A stretch of 47,412 bases of DNA from DASSYK01 sp036258315 (GCA_036258315.1 DATADX010000058.1:1-47412); one strand, 5' to 3'; shown: positions 16,887 to 26,157, numbered from the stretch's first letter. A program made the numbers and translations. Notes: generated by a model not told the origin, from the letters alone.

Positions 16887-17810
16887 TTGGGCGGGCTCCG
16901 AGGTCGCCTGCCGGGGGTTGGCGATCGGCGTCACCGTCGCCTCGATCTTCTCGCGGAGGGGCTCGTAGTCCGGCGGCAGCGAGAGCTTCTCGCCGAGGCT
17001 CTCGAGGGGCTCGTCCGCCGCGAAGCCGGGCCCGAGCGTGGCGATCTCGAACAGGACCCCGCTCGGCTCGCGGAAGTAGATCGAGCGGAAGTAGAAGCGG
17101 TCGATCACCGGGGTCGGCCGCCCGCCGCCCGCGATCGCCTTCTCGCGCCAGGCCTCGTGCTCGTCCATCTGCGAGGCCCAGGCGATGTGGTGGACCGATC
17201 CCGCTCCCTGGATGCCCGGATCCGGCGGTGGTTCGTCGTAGGCCCAGCGGCCGCCGCGGCTGTTCCCGCGCGCCTCCCAGCCGTCGTCGCGGCGCTCGAA
17301 CTCGAGGGTCTCGAGCAGGTGCCTGCTCGCGTCGGGGTCGCCGGAGTAGGCGCGGGCGCCGTCGAACCCCTGCAGCGCGAGGTCCTTCGGGACCTCCGGG
17401 TGGTCGGCGATCAGCGGCGCGTCGGGCACCGAGGAGACCCGGAGCTGGTGGCGGAGGCCCTCGAAATCCTCGAAGGTGAGAGTATCGCCGTCCCGCTCGG
17501 ATCGATGACCCGCGTTCGCGAGCCGCTCGGCCCAGAAGTCGAGGGCCTCGGGAGAGGCGACCCGCCAGTCGATCGTGTGGATCATCCCCGCGCCGGGCCG
17601 GCCCCGGGCGGCGCCCGGGTACTCGAAGAAGGTGATGTCCGAGCCCGCGTCGCCCTGCTCGTCGGCGTAGAAGAGGTGGTAGACGGTCGGGTCGTCCTGG
17701 TTGACGGTCTTCTTCACCATCCGCAGCCCCAGTAGACCGGCGTAGAAGTCGACGTTCCTCTGCGCCTCGGCCGTGATCGCGGTGATGTGGTGGACGCCCT
17801 CGAGCTTCAT
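16884..17810 (-). CDS. Ring-cleaving dioxygenase of the VOC superfamily (MhqO/YkcA-like)
   Basis: A 308-aa protein with two vicinal-oxygen-chelate halves. The start EGVHHITAITAEAQRNVDFY with GLRMVKKTVNQDDPTVYHLF, and the second-half SVHHIAWASQMDEHEAW and GVLFEIATLGPGF, match the ring-cleaving dioxygenases that open hydroquinones in quinone resistance operons. Metal ligands are likely His in VHHI of each half and Glu in LFEIA. ATG 17810 gives the proper N-terminus; ATGs at 17814 and 17818 are in other frames. It lies between an SDR epimerase gene (upstream) and a carboxylesterase gene (downstream). Substrate is unproven. Confidence 0.88.
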   Translation of the reverse strand: MKLEGVHHITAITAEAQRNVDFYAGLLGLRMVKKTVNQDDPTVYHLFYADEQGDAGSDITFFEYPGAARGRPGAGMIHTIDWRVASPEALDFWAERLANAGHRSERDGDTLTFEDFEGLRHQLRVSSVPDAPLIADHPEVPKDLALQGFDGARAYSGDPDASRHLLETLEFERRDDGWEARGNSRGGRWAYDEPPPDPGIQGAGSVHHIAWASQMDEHEAWREKAIAGGGRPTPVIDRFYFRSIYFREPSGVLFEIATLGPGFAADEPLESLGEKLSLPPDYEPLREKIEATVTPIANPRQATSEPAQ

Positions 17811-17825
17811 CCATCCATCACTGTA
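17811..17825 (-). promoter_or_regulatory. -10 element for the VOC dioxygenase
   Basis: Minus-strand TACAGT at 17825-17820 lies 9 nt from ATG 17810. Expected initiation 6-7 nt downstream would leave a leader of only 2-3 nt. Confidence 0.45.
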
Positions 17826-17833
17826 TCCCGCCC

Positions 17834-18742
17834 TCAGCGGAGCGCCGAGAGCAGCGCCTCCTCGATCTCGGGATGGCGGAACTCGTAGCCCAGGTCCTGA
17901 GCACGGCGCGGGACCACGCGGATGCTGGCGGTGACCATGTCGGCGAGCTCCTGGCCGCGGATCGCGACCACGGCCAGCTTCGGCGCGGGGAAGAGGGCGG
18001 GGCGCCCGAGCGCCCGGCCGAGCGCCTTCGAGAACTCCTTGTTCGTTACCGGGTTCGGGGCGGACGCGTTGATCACCCCGGAGACCGAGGCGTCGTCGAG
18101 CGCCCAAAGCACGATCCCGACCTCGTCGTCGAGGTGGATCCACGAGAAGTGCTGCTCCCCGCCGGCGAGCGGCCCGCCGAGGCCGAGCTTGAAGGGAGGG
18201 AGCAGCTGCTTGAGCAGACCGGAGTCCTTGTCGATGATCGGCGCCGTCCGCAGGAGCACGAGACGCATCCCGAGCTGCTCGGCCTCGCGCTGTGTGGCCT
18301 CCCACTCGACCGGGAGCTCCGACCCGAAGCCCTCGCCGGGTTCGCTCTCCTCGTCGAGGATCCTGTCGCCGCGCTCGCCGTAGTAGCCGATCGCCGACTG
18401 GCCGATGAAGGTCTTCGGCCGCTTCTCGAGCGCCGCGATCCCCTGCAGCAGGTTGCGCGAAGCGGTCACGCGGCTGGCCCGGATGCGCTGCTTCGCCGGG
18501 TCGGTGAGGCGCTGATTGATCTCCTCGCCGACCACGTTGACGACGGCGTCGACGTCAGTGAACGCCTCGGGCGGGGGGCGTTCGGTGCTCGGCTGCCACG
18601 CATACCAGGTGACGGTCGGGTTGCTCGACCGCGCCTTGTCGGGATCCCGGGTCAGGCCGACGACCTCGTCACCTCGTGCCAGCAGCGCGTCGCAGACGGC
18701 CGAGCCGATCGTGCCTGTCGCGCCGGTGACCAGGACTCTCAC
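17834..18742 (-). CDS. TIGR01777 family SDR epimerase (SulA/YfcH-like)
   Basis: A 302-aa extended short-chain dehydrogenase fold. It begins RVLVTGATGTIGSAVCDALL (GxxGxxG NAD(P) site). IGQSAIGYYGERGDRILDEE is the family signature with the Tyr of the active site. The C-terminal DUF1731 domain reads EFSKALGRALGRPALFPAPK and ends EEALLSAL. The family is related to epimerases, but its substrate is unknown; members are linked to cell division or plastid functions. GTG 18742 is the start. It heads the co-directional cluster with the dioxygenase (24 nt away) and the esterase. Confidence 0.9.
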   Translation of the reverse strand: MRVLVTGATGTIGSAVCDALLARGDEVVGLTRDPDKARSSNPTVTWYAWQPSTERPPPEAFTDVDAVVNVVGEEINQRLTDPAKQRIRASRVTASRNLLQGIAALEKRPKTFIGQSAIGYYGERGDRILDEESEPGEGFGSELPVEWEATQREAEQLGMRLVLLRTAPIIDKDSGLLKQLLPPFKLGLGGPLAGGEQHFSWIHLDDEVGIVLWALDDASVSGVINASAPNPVTNKEFSKALGRALGRPALFPAPKLAVVAIRGQELADMVTASIRVVPRRAQDLGYEFRHPEIEEALLSALR

Positions 18743-18758
18743 GGGCTGGGTGATCCTA
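18743..18758 (-). promoter_or_regulatory. -10 element for the SDR epimerase
   Basis: Minus-strand TAGGAT at 18758-18753, 10 nt before GTG 18742. It is in the 81-nt divergent region shared with the M23 peptidase gene. Confidence 0.4.
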
Positions 18759-18823
18759 GACGAGCCCCGCGCAGCTGCAAGTTTGTTCCCGAATCAGGGG
18801 TCCGATCGCGCAACCCTGGGCTC

Positions 18824-19903
18824 GTGCCTTCAGGGGGCATATGGCGTCGCGTCCTGGTCGGCGCGGCCACGTTGACGGTTGCTGCGGTCGCGGCGGCGCC
18901 CGCTCACGGCGCCAGCGCCGAGATTGCCGCGCTCCAGGTGGCGATGAGCGCCGAAGGGCTCTATCCCCACCGTGTCGACGGCATCTCGGGCCCCTGGACG
19001 CAGAGCGCCGTCCGTACCTTCCAGGCCCGGAACGGACTCGCGGTGGACGGCGTCGCCGGCCCGCAGACGCGCGCTGCGCTCGGCAAACGCGGCAAGCCCT
19101 CGTTCGGGAGCCGCCCGATGCGGAACGGCCATCGCGGCTGGGACGTCGCCGCCCTCCAGTTCCTGCTCTCGAGTCGCGGCTTCGGCCAGGGCGGTCTGGA
19201 CGGCGGTTTCGGCCCCGGGACCCAAGCGGCCGTTCGCTCGTTCCAGGGCGCGGCGAGTCTCTCCGTCGACGGCGTCGCCGGCGCCGCCACGATCGGTGCG
19301 CTCCGCGGCGGCACGCTGACGACAGCCTCGCCCAGCGACCCGGTCCGCTTCCTGCGCCCGCTGAACGCGCCGATCGGCGATGGGTTCGGGTGGACCGGCG
19401 AGCGCTGGCACAACGGGCTCGACTTCCCCGCTTCGAAGGGCGCGGCAGTGGGCGCGGCGGGGCGCGGCACGGTCGCCTTCGCGGCCTGGAACAACGCGGG
19501 CTACGGCTACCTGGTCGTCGTCCGGCACCGGCTCGGCTACGAGACCTGGTACGCGCACCTCTCGCGGGTCGCGGCGGTTCCGGGAACCGCGGTCGCGGGC
19601 GGCAGCCTGCTCGGCTACGTCGGCTCGACCGGCTACTCGACGGGGCCGCACCTGCACTTCGAGGCGCGCCGGTTCGGCACCCCCGTGGACCCGATGCCTC
19701 GCCTGCTCGACGCGGTCTCGCTGAGTCGCGCCCCTCATCGAGCTGGAAATAGCCGGCCAAGCGCCCGCCCGCGCGCCGAGGTCGCCCGGGGCGGCAAGAC
19801 CAAGGGACGCCGCCCCGCCCGGCGCCGTTGCCGCCCGAATGCCGATGCGCGCGGCGGCCGGAACGTCGATCCGGCGCGGGCGCGGATCGACCGCTGCCCG
19901 TAG
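18824..19903 (+). CDS. Secreted M23 peptidase with two peptidoglycan-binding domains
   Basis: A 359-aa exported protein. Signal peptide about 1-31 (IWRRVLVGAATLTVAAVAAA, then PAHGASA). Two PG_binding_1 domains follow, about 32-90 and 101-162, each with the D-G-x-x-G-P-x-T pattern. The LytM/M23 zinc domain (about 178-290) has His196 and Asp200 (HNGLD), His245 and the HLHFE motif with His276/His278, so it is predicted active. The C-terminal 65 residues are Arg-rich and disordered. It probably cuts peptide cross-links in the wall. GTG 18824 is the only start that gives an intact signal peptide; AACCCT lies 6 nt upstream. The longer open frame to the left is antisense. Confidence 0.92.
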   Translation: MPSGGIWRRVLVGAATLTVAAVAAAPAHGASAEIAALQVAMSAEGLYPHRVDGISGPWTQSAVRTFQARNGLAVDGVAGPQTRAALGKRGKPSFGSRPMRNGHRGWDVAALQFLLSSRGFGQGGLDGGFGPGTQAAVRSFQGAASLSVDGVAGAATIGALRGGTLTTASPSDPVRFLRPLNAPIGDGFGWTGERWHNGLDFPASKGAAVGAAGRGTVAFAAWNNAGYGYLVVVRHRLGYETWYAHLSRVAAVPGTAVAGGSLLGYVGSTGYSTGPHLHFEARRFGTPVDPMPRLLDAVSLSRAPHRAGNSRPSARPRAEVARGGKTKGRRPARRRCRPNADARGGRNVDPARARIDRCP

Positions 19904-19937
19904 CCCCCCGGTCGAGTTCACATTCGCCTGTGGGGCT
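19902..19937. terminator. Possible weak bidirectional hairpin between convergent genes
   Basis: AGCCCC (19902-19907) pairs with GGGGCT (19932-19937) across a 24-nt loop, in the 37-nt gap between the M23 peptidase and malic enzyme genes. There is no T-run, so the call is weak. Confidence 0.2.
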
Positions 19938-19940
19938 CGC

Positions 19941-21416
<1,476 letters not shown>

Positions 21417-21431
21417 GGGCCGCAGAGCATA
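21417..21431 (-). promoter_or_regulatory. -10 element for malic enzyme
   Basis: Minus-strand TATGCT at 21431-21426 with 9 nt to ATG 21416. No ribosome binding site is visible. Confidence 0.45.
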
Positions 21432-21477
21432 CGGGGGGCCGGATGGCGCCCGGTTGCGCGAAAGACCTGCAAGCAGG

Positions 21478-21562
21478 GCAGCGGGCCCTGGCGGGGCGAA
21501 CCGCAGCGGGCCCTGGCGGGGCGAACCGCCCGATCGGCAGGGGCGAACCGCCCGATCGGGCG
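21478..21562 (+). repeat. Tandem repeats and palindromes upstream of the AbiEi/DUF559 gene
   Basis: A 25-bp unit (containing GGGCCCTGGCGGGGCGAACC) occurs twice without mismatch at 21478-21502 and 21503-21527. A second unit, GGGGCGAACCGCCCGATCGG, occurs at 21518-21537 and 21540-21559, 22 bp apart. The second copy completes a perfect 14-bp palindrome CGCCCGATCGGGCG at 21549-21562; the first contains only CCGATCGG. The palindrome ends 4 nt before a TACTGT hexamer, where a repressor would block transcription of the next gene. Confidence 0.85.
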
Positions 21563-21565
21563 ACT

Positions 21566-21584
21566 TACTGTCGATATGCGACAG
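21566..21584 (+). promoter_or_regulatory. -10-like hexamer and inverted repeat across the DUF559 start codon
   Basis: TACTGT (21566-21571) is 4 nt from ATG 21576. CTGTCG (21568-21573) and CGACAG (21579-21584) form an inverted repeat around ATATG, so the start codon lies in the loop or centre. It may be a protein-binding site or an RNA hairpin that hides the start. Confidence 0.45.
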
Positions 21585-22421
21585 AAACCCGCCCCAGCCG
21601 AGGTTCGGATCGCGAAAGTCGCGGCTCGCCAGCACGGCGTGGTATCGACCCTTCAGCTGCGGGAGGCCGGGCTGGACGACGCCGCGATTCGCCGCCGCGC
21701 TCTCGCGGGCCGATTGCACCGGGTGCACCGGGGCGTCTACGCGGTGGGACAGCCCATGCTGACCTTCGAGGGACGCTGCCTCGCTGCTGCGTTGTCGTGC
21801 GGGTCCGGCGCGGTCGTCAGTCATCTCAGCGCCGCCGCTGTGTGGGGTCTCCTGCCGGCGGGCTCCGGCGCGGTTCACGTCTCCATTCCCCGGCGCGCGG
21901 GACGCGCCCGGCGTCCCGGAGTCATCCTCCACCGCCCACGCTCCCTACTTGCAGCTGTCACGACCCGCCGCTCCAACGTCCCCGTTACGGCCGCCGCACG
22001 CACGCTGGGCGACCTCAAGCGCACTGCGCCGGAAGACGTGGTCCAGCGCGCCTACCGCCGCGCGCTCGACCTCCGGTTGGTCGGGACAGACGCCCTCGGC
22101 CCCGAGCCTGATCTCACCCGAAGCGAGCTTGAACGGCTCTTCCTGAAGCTCTGTCGCCGCCGTCGACTGCCCCGCCCCGAGGTGAACGTTCGCGTCGGAC
22201 CCTACGAGGTCGACTTCCTGTGGCGCGATCGGCGCATGATCGTCGAGACCGACGGCTTCGAGTACCACCGGAGCCGAGCCGCGTTCGAGGCCGACCGAGC
22301 CAGAGACGCCACGCTGCAAGGGCTCGGATATCGGGTTCTGCGCGTCACCTACAGGCAGGTACGTGAGAGTCCCGCGGCCGTGGTCGCCTCGCTACGCGCC
22401 GTGATCCGCCGCGGCGCCTGA
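21576..22421 (+). CDS. AbiEi-like winged-helix / DUF559 endonuclease-fold protein
   Basis: A 281-aa protein. The N-terminal region (about 8-60: AARQHGVVSTLQLREAGLDD, then RLHRVHRGVYAVG) is the winged helix found in AbiEi antitoxins. The middle (60-150) resembles the AbiEi-associated domain. The C-terminal part (about 180-275) is DUF559, a Vsr-like PD-(D/E)xK fold: Glu185, Asp213 (EVDFLW), Glu224 and Asp226 (VETDG), His231, and LQGLGYRVLRVTYRQV. The acidic residues of a nuclease centre are all present. Such proteins are abundant in Solirubrobacterales; their role is not established. No toxin gene of AbiEii type adjoins it. Palindromes upstream suggest self-regulation. Confidence 0.82.
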   Translation: MRQKPAPAEVRIAKVAARQHGVVSTLQLREAGLDDAAIRRRALAGRLHRVHRGVYAVGQPMLTFEGRCLAAALSCGSGAVVSHLSAAAVWGLLPAGSGAVHVSIPRRAGRARRPGVILHRPRSLLAAVTTRRSNVPVTAAARTLGDLKRTAPEDVVQRAYRRALDLRLVGTDALGPEPDLTRSELERLFLKLCRRRRLPRPEVNVRVGPYEVDFLWRDRRMIVETDGFEYHRSRAAFEADRARDATLQGLGYRVLRVTYRQVRESPAAVVASLRAVIRRGA

Positions 22422-22426
22422 GGTCT

Positions 22427-22510
22427 GGCGCGGTACTCGCTGTAATGCGCGAGGAATGCGCCCACGTCGGTCGAGGGCGGCGCACTACTCGCTGTAAGCG
22501 CGAGGGAAGC
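22427..22510 (+). repeat. Two hairpin-bearing repeats upstream of polA
   Basis: Imperfect direct repeats 52 bp apart. The core TACTCGCTGTAA is at 22434-22445 and 22486-22497, followed in both by GCGCGAGG (one inserted T in the first copy). In each copy CTCGC pairs with GCGAG around a TGTAA-containing loop. They sit between the DUF559 stop and the polA promoter. The spacing is about five helical turns. Confidence 0.75.
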
Positions 22511-22537
22511 TCCAACGGCGGTGGCTGGAGCCCGACC

Positions 22538-22549
22538 TATGATGGACAG
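22538..22549 (+). promoter_or_regulatory. -10 element for leaderless polA
   Basis: TATGAT at 22538-22543, then 6 nt, then GTG 22550. This is the closest match to consensus in the window. It selects GTG 22550 over the in-frame ATG 22559. Confidence 0.6.
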
Positions 22550-25258
22550 GTGCCTGCGATGACGTCCAAGAAGGCCCCCGCGGAGGGGAGGAAGGCGGCG
22601 AAGGAGAAGGCCGGCGAGCTGTTTCTGATCGACGGGAACTCGCTCGCCTATCGGGCGTTCTTCGCGCTGCCCGAGTCGATCGCGACCCACGACGGGCGGC
22701 CCACGAATGCGATCTACGGGCTCGCTTCGATGTTCGCGAAGATGCTGATCGACCACAAGCCGCGTGGCGTGGTGGTCACGTGGGACGCGGGCTGGTCGGG
22801 GCGGGAGCTGACCTACGAGCCCTACAAGGCGGAGCGCAAGTCGCGCCCGGACCTGCTCAAGGAGCAGTGGCCGCACCTGATGCCGCTCGCCGAAGCGTTC
22901 GGGTTCACGAACGTCAGGGTCGAGGGATACGAGGCCGACGACGTGATCGCCTCGATGACGAAGCGGGCGCGCGAGCAGGGGATCGAGGTGATGGTGGTGT
23001 CGGGCGATCGCGACGTCTACCAGCTGGTCGAGGACGGGGTGCGGGTGATGACGACCTCGCGCGGCGTCACCGACACGAAGGTCTACGACCGCGACGGCGT
23101 AATCGAGCGCTATGGGGTCCCGCCCGAGCTGGTCACGGACCTGATCGGCCTGAAGGGCGACACCTCGGACAACATCCCGGGCGTTCCCGGGATCGGTGAC
23201 AAGACCGCCGCGCAGCTGCTTCAGGAGTTCGGCTCACTCGAGGAGGTGCTCGCGAACGTCGACAAGATCTCCGGCGCGAAGCGGAAGGAGAACCTCACCA
23301 ACCACGCCGAGGACGCCATGATCTCGAAGCAGCTCGCGACCGCGGTGACCGACGTCGACTTCGAGCTCGACCTCGACGAGCTGATGTCGAAGCGGATGGA
23401 CCGCAGCCGGCTGCGCGAGGTGGCGCGGGAGTTCGAGCTGCGCGTGATCATCCAGCGCCTCGAGGAGGAGCTCGGGGGCGACTACGTCCCCGAATCAGGT
23501 GCCGAGGAGGAGCTCGAGGTGAGCGCCGAGCGGGGCTCGATCTCGGATCTCGCCGACGGGGAGGTGGCGCTGGCGATGGCCGGCAGCGCCTGGGCCGCGG
23601 CCGACTCGAAGCGGGTCGTCGTCGGCGAGGTCGATGACGAGACGGAGCTCGCCGGCGACCTGCGCGGACGGCCGCTGATCGGCCACGACATCAAGAGCAT
23701 CGGCGGCGGCGCCAGCCACGGCCTGCTCGCGAGCCTCGGGGAGGGCGTACTCAGCCTCCGCCACGACACGATGGTGGGCGCCTACCTGCTCGATCCGGCG
23801 CGGCGCAGCTACGACCTCGTCGACATCGCCGCCCAGCGCGGCCTCGCCGCCTCCTCGAAGCCGATCGACGGCGCCGAAGCCGACGGCGCCGACCGTGCCG
23901 AAGCCGACGGCGCCGATGGCGCCGAGGCCGACGGCCAGCTGGAGCTCGGCGAGGAGCCGCCGCCCGATCCCGCCGCCGAGGCCCGGCTCGTCTGGGAGCT
24001 CGCGCAGCGCCAGCGCGCCTCGATGAAGGAGCAGGGCCTCGAACGACTGATGGACGAGGTCGAGATGCCGCTGGTCGAGGTGCTCGCGGAGATGGAGCGG
24101 GTCGGCGTGATGCTCGACGCCAAGCGCCTCGCGGATATCGGCGAGGGCTTCGAGCAGCGGATCGAGGAGCTCCAGGCCGAGATCTTCGAGTTCGCCGGCC
24201 ACGAGTTCACGATCGGCTCCCCGCAGCAGCTCGCCGAGGTGCTGTTCGACGAGCTGGGCCTGACCAAGAAGCGCCGCGGGAAGACGGGCTTTTCGACCGA
24301 CGCCCGGGTGCTCAGCCAGATCCGCGACGAGCACGAGATCATCCCGAGGATCGAGGTCTGGCGCGAGCTGACCAAGCTGAAGAGCACCTATCTCGACGCG
24401 CTCCCGGAGCTGATCGACCCGGAGACGGGGCGGATCCACACGACCTTCAACCAGACCGCGACGGCGACCGGCCGTCTCTCGTCGACCAACCCGAACCTGC
24501 AGAACATCCCGATCCGCTCGGACGAGGGCCGCCCGATCCGCTCCTGCTTCGTCGCCCCGCGCGGCCACCGCCTGCTCTCGGCGGACTACAACCAGATCGA
24601 GCTCCGGATCCTGGCCCACATCGCCGGCGAGGAGGCGCTCCGCGAGATCTTCGCCCGCGGTGAGGACATCCACACCGCGACCGCGGCGGAGGTGCTCGGC
24701 GCCGACCCCAACAAGGTCAGCCCCGGGGATCGCTCGAAGGCCAAGATGGTCAACTACGGGATCGCCTACGGGCTGTCGGCCTACGGGCTCGCCGACCGGC
24801 TCAACATCGAGCAGGAGGAGGCGGCCGCCTACATCGAGCGCTACTTCGAGCGGTTCCCCAAGGTCCGCGAGTACATCGAGCAGACGATCGCGAGCGCCAA
24901 GGAGGACGGGCACGTGTCGACGCTGCTCGGCCGCCGCAGGCCGATTCCCGAGCTGCGCTCGGGGCGCCCCCAGGTGCGAAGCCAGGGCGAGCGGCTCGCG
25001 GTCAACATGCCGATCCAGGGCACCTCGGCCGACATCATCAAGATCGCGATGGTGCGCGCCCACAACGCGTTGAAGGAGTCCGAGCTGGTCACCCGCCTCG
25101 TCCTCCAGATCCACGACGAGCTCCTGTACGACGGCCCCGCGGCCGAGATGGAGGCGGCGGCCGAGCTCGTCGAGGCCGCGATGTGCGGCGCCTTCGAGCT
25201 CGACCCGCCGCTCGCGGTCGACGTCGGCGTCGGCCGCGACTGGCTCGCCGCCAAGTAG
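22550..25258 (+). CDS. polA: DNA polymerase I
   Basis: A 902-aa family A polymerase. The 5' nuclease domain (about 20-310) has FLIDGNSLAYRAFF, GYEADDVIAS and GLKGDTSDNIPGVPGIGDKT. The middle 3'-5' exonuclease-like domain (about 330-440) lacks the DxE motif (the equivalent stretch reads VALAMAGSAW) and the Asp of exo II (LIGHDIKSIGGG), so proofreading should be absent. The polymerase domain shows LQNIPIRSDEGRPIR, SADYNQIELRILAHI, KAKMVNYGIAYGLSAYGLAD and QIHDELLYD. An acidic Ala-Asp-Gly repeat near 440-465 links the two. GTG 22550 is chosen from the -10 spacing. An arginase-family gene follows 5 nt after the stop. Confidence 0.96.
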   Translation: MPAMTSKKAPAEGRKAAKEKAGELFLIDGNSLAYRAFFALPESIATHDGRPTNAIYGLASMFAKMLIDHKPRGVVVTWDAGWSGRELTYEPYKAERKSRPDLLKEQWPHLMPLAEAFGFTNVRVEGYEADDVIASMTKRAREQGIEVMVVSGDRDVYQLVEDGVRVMTTSRGVTDTKVYDRDGVIERYGVPPELVTDLIGLKGDTSDNIPGVPGIGDKTAAQLLQEFGSLEEVLANVDKISGAKRKENLTNHAEDAMISKQLATAVTDVDFELDLDELMSKRMDRSRLREVAREFELRVIIQRLEEELGGDYVPESGAEEELEVSAERGSISDLADGEVALAMAGSAWAAADSKRVVVGEVDDETELAGDLRGRPLIGHDIKSIGGGASHGLLASLGEGVLSLRHDTMVGAYLLDPARRSYDLVDIAAQRGLAASSKPIDGAEADGADRAEADGADGAEADGQLELGEEPPPDPAAEARLVWELAQRQRASMKEQGLERLMDEVEMPLVEVLAEMERVGVMLDAKRLADIGEGFEQRIEELQAEIFEFAGHEFTIGSPQQLAEVLFDELGLTKKRRGKTGFSTDARVLSQIRDEHEIIPRIEVWRELTKLKSTYLDALPELIDPETGRIHTTFNQTATATGRLSSTNPNLQNIPIRSDEGRPIRSCFVAPRGHRLLSADYNQIELRILAHIAGEEALREIFARGEDIHTATAAEVLGADPNKVSPGDRSKAKMVNYGIAYGLSAYGLADRLNIEQEEAAAYIERYFERFPKVREYIEQTIASAKEDGHVSTLLGRRRPIPELRSGRPQVRSQGERLAVNMPIQGTSADIIKIAMVRAHNALKESELVTRLVLQIHDELLYDGPAAEMEAAAELVEAAMCGAFELDPPLAVDVGVGRDWLAAK

Positions 25259-25263
25259 CCGAC

Positions 25264-26157
25264 GTGACTCGCCTGGCGGTCGTCGACGCCCCGGTGGACT
25301 CCTCCGGAGCGGGACGGGGCGAGGAGCATGCGGCCGAGGCGCTCCGTGCCGCGGGGCTGGTCGAGCGCCTCGGCGCCAGGGACGCCGGGGGGACCGCCGC
25401 TCATATCCGTGACACGGAACGCGACCCCGGGACGGGGGTGATCGGCGCCGCCGACGTGCGCCGCGGCTCGACGGCGATCGCCTCCGTCGTCGCCGAGGTG
25501 ATCTCAGCTGGCGACCGGCCTCTCGTTCTGGGAGGCGACTGCACCCTGCTGCTCGGCGTCTTCCGGGCGTTGCCGCGCGACGCCGGGCTCTGGTTCATCG
25601 ACGGGCACGCCGACTTCTTCGACGGGCATAGCTCGCCGACCGGTGAGGCGGCCGACATGGACCTCGCGATCCTGACGGGCCACGGGCCGCCCGGGCTGCT
25701 CGACGAGGAAGGGCCGCTACTCGAGCCGGCCGGGGTCGTCCTGATCGGGCACCGCCCGAGCGAGCTTCATCCCGACGTCGCCGCCGAGAACGCCCGGCTC
25801 GACCCCGCGATCCATGCCGTCACCGCGCCCGAGGTGCGCGAGCGGGGCGCCGCGGCGGTCGGGGTCGAGGCCGCCGCTCGCCTCGCGGCGCGCTCCGCGT
25901 GGTTGCACCTCGACCTCGATGCGCTCGACGAATCCGCCTTGCCCGCGGTCAGCTATCCGCAAGCGCGAGGGCTCGACTGGGACGAGCTCGTCGCGATCGG
26001 CCGGCACCTCGTCGCCGCGCCGAACCTGCTCGGAGTCTCGGTCGCGGACTTCAATCCCGACCGCGACCCGGACGGCGCCCACGCCGCCAGGGTCGTCGAC
26101 GCGCTCGAATCGATCTGGGGGACGGGGGGTGATGCGGCTCGGGGGGACGGGGGGTGA
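25264..26157 (+). CDS. Arginase/agmatinase/formiminoglutamase family protein with variant metal site
   Basis: A 297-aa ureohydrolase-fold protein. The family motifs are GGDCTLLLG (from residue 90), FIDGHADFFD (Asp113, His115, Asp117) and HLDLDALDE (Asp217, Asp219). The first motif is GGDH in classical arginases; here the metal-ligand His is Cys93. The third motif ends DE rather than DP. A binuclear metal site may still form but the substrate cannot be named. GTG 25264 is 5 nt downstream of the polA stop, so the two are probably cotranscribed. The last codons lie in a 25-bp tandem duplication that shifts the frame and ends the protein early. Confidence 0.85.
   Translation: MTRLAVVDAPVDSSGAGRGEEHAAEALRAAGLVERLGARDAGGTAAHIRDTERDPGTGVIGAADVRRGSTAIASVVAEVISAGDRPLVLGGDCTLLLGVFRALPRDAGLWFIDGHADFFDGHSSPTGEAADMDLAILTGHGPPGLLDEEGPLLEPAGVVLIGHRPSELHPDVAAENARLDPAIHAVTAPEVRERGAAAVGVEAAARLAARSAWLHLDLDALDESALPAVSYPQARGLDWDELVAIGRHLVAAPNLLGVSVADFNPDRDPDGAHAARVVDALESIWGTGGDAARGDGG

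Noticed and set aside
17804..17814. 3-codon ORF (ATG GAT GGA TGA) overlapping the VOC dioxygenase start
   Set aside because: Its ATG at 17818 lies upstream of the expected transcript start set by TACAGT, so it would probably not be in the mRNA.
17873..18823. Upstream extension of the M23 peptidase frame
   Set aside because: It is antisense to the SDR epimerase gene and would bury the signal peptide.
21478..21562. CRISPR-like repeats
   Set aside because: The units are contiguous with no unique spacers, and no cas gene is near.
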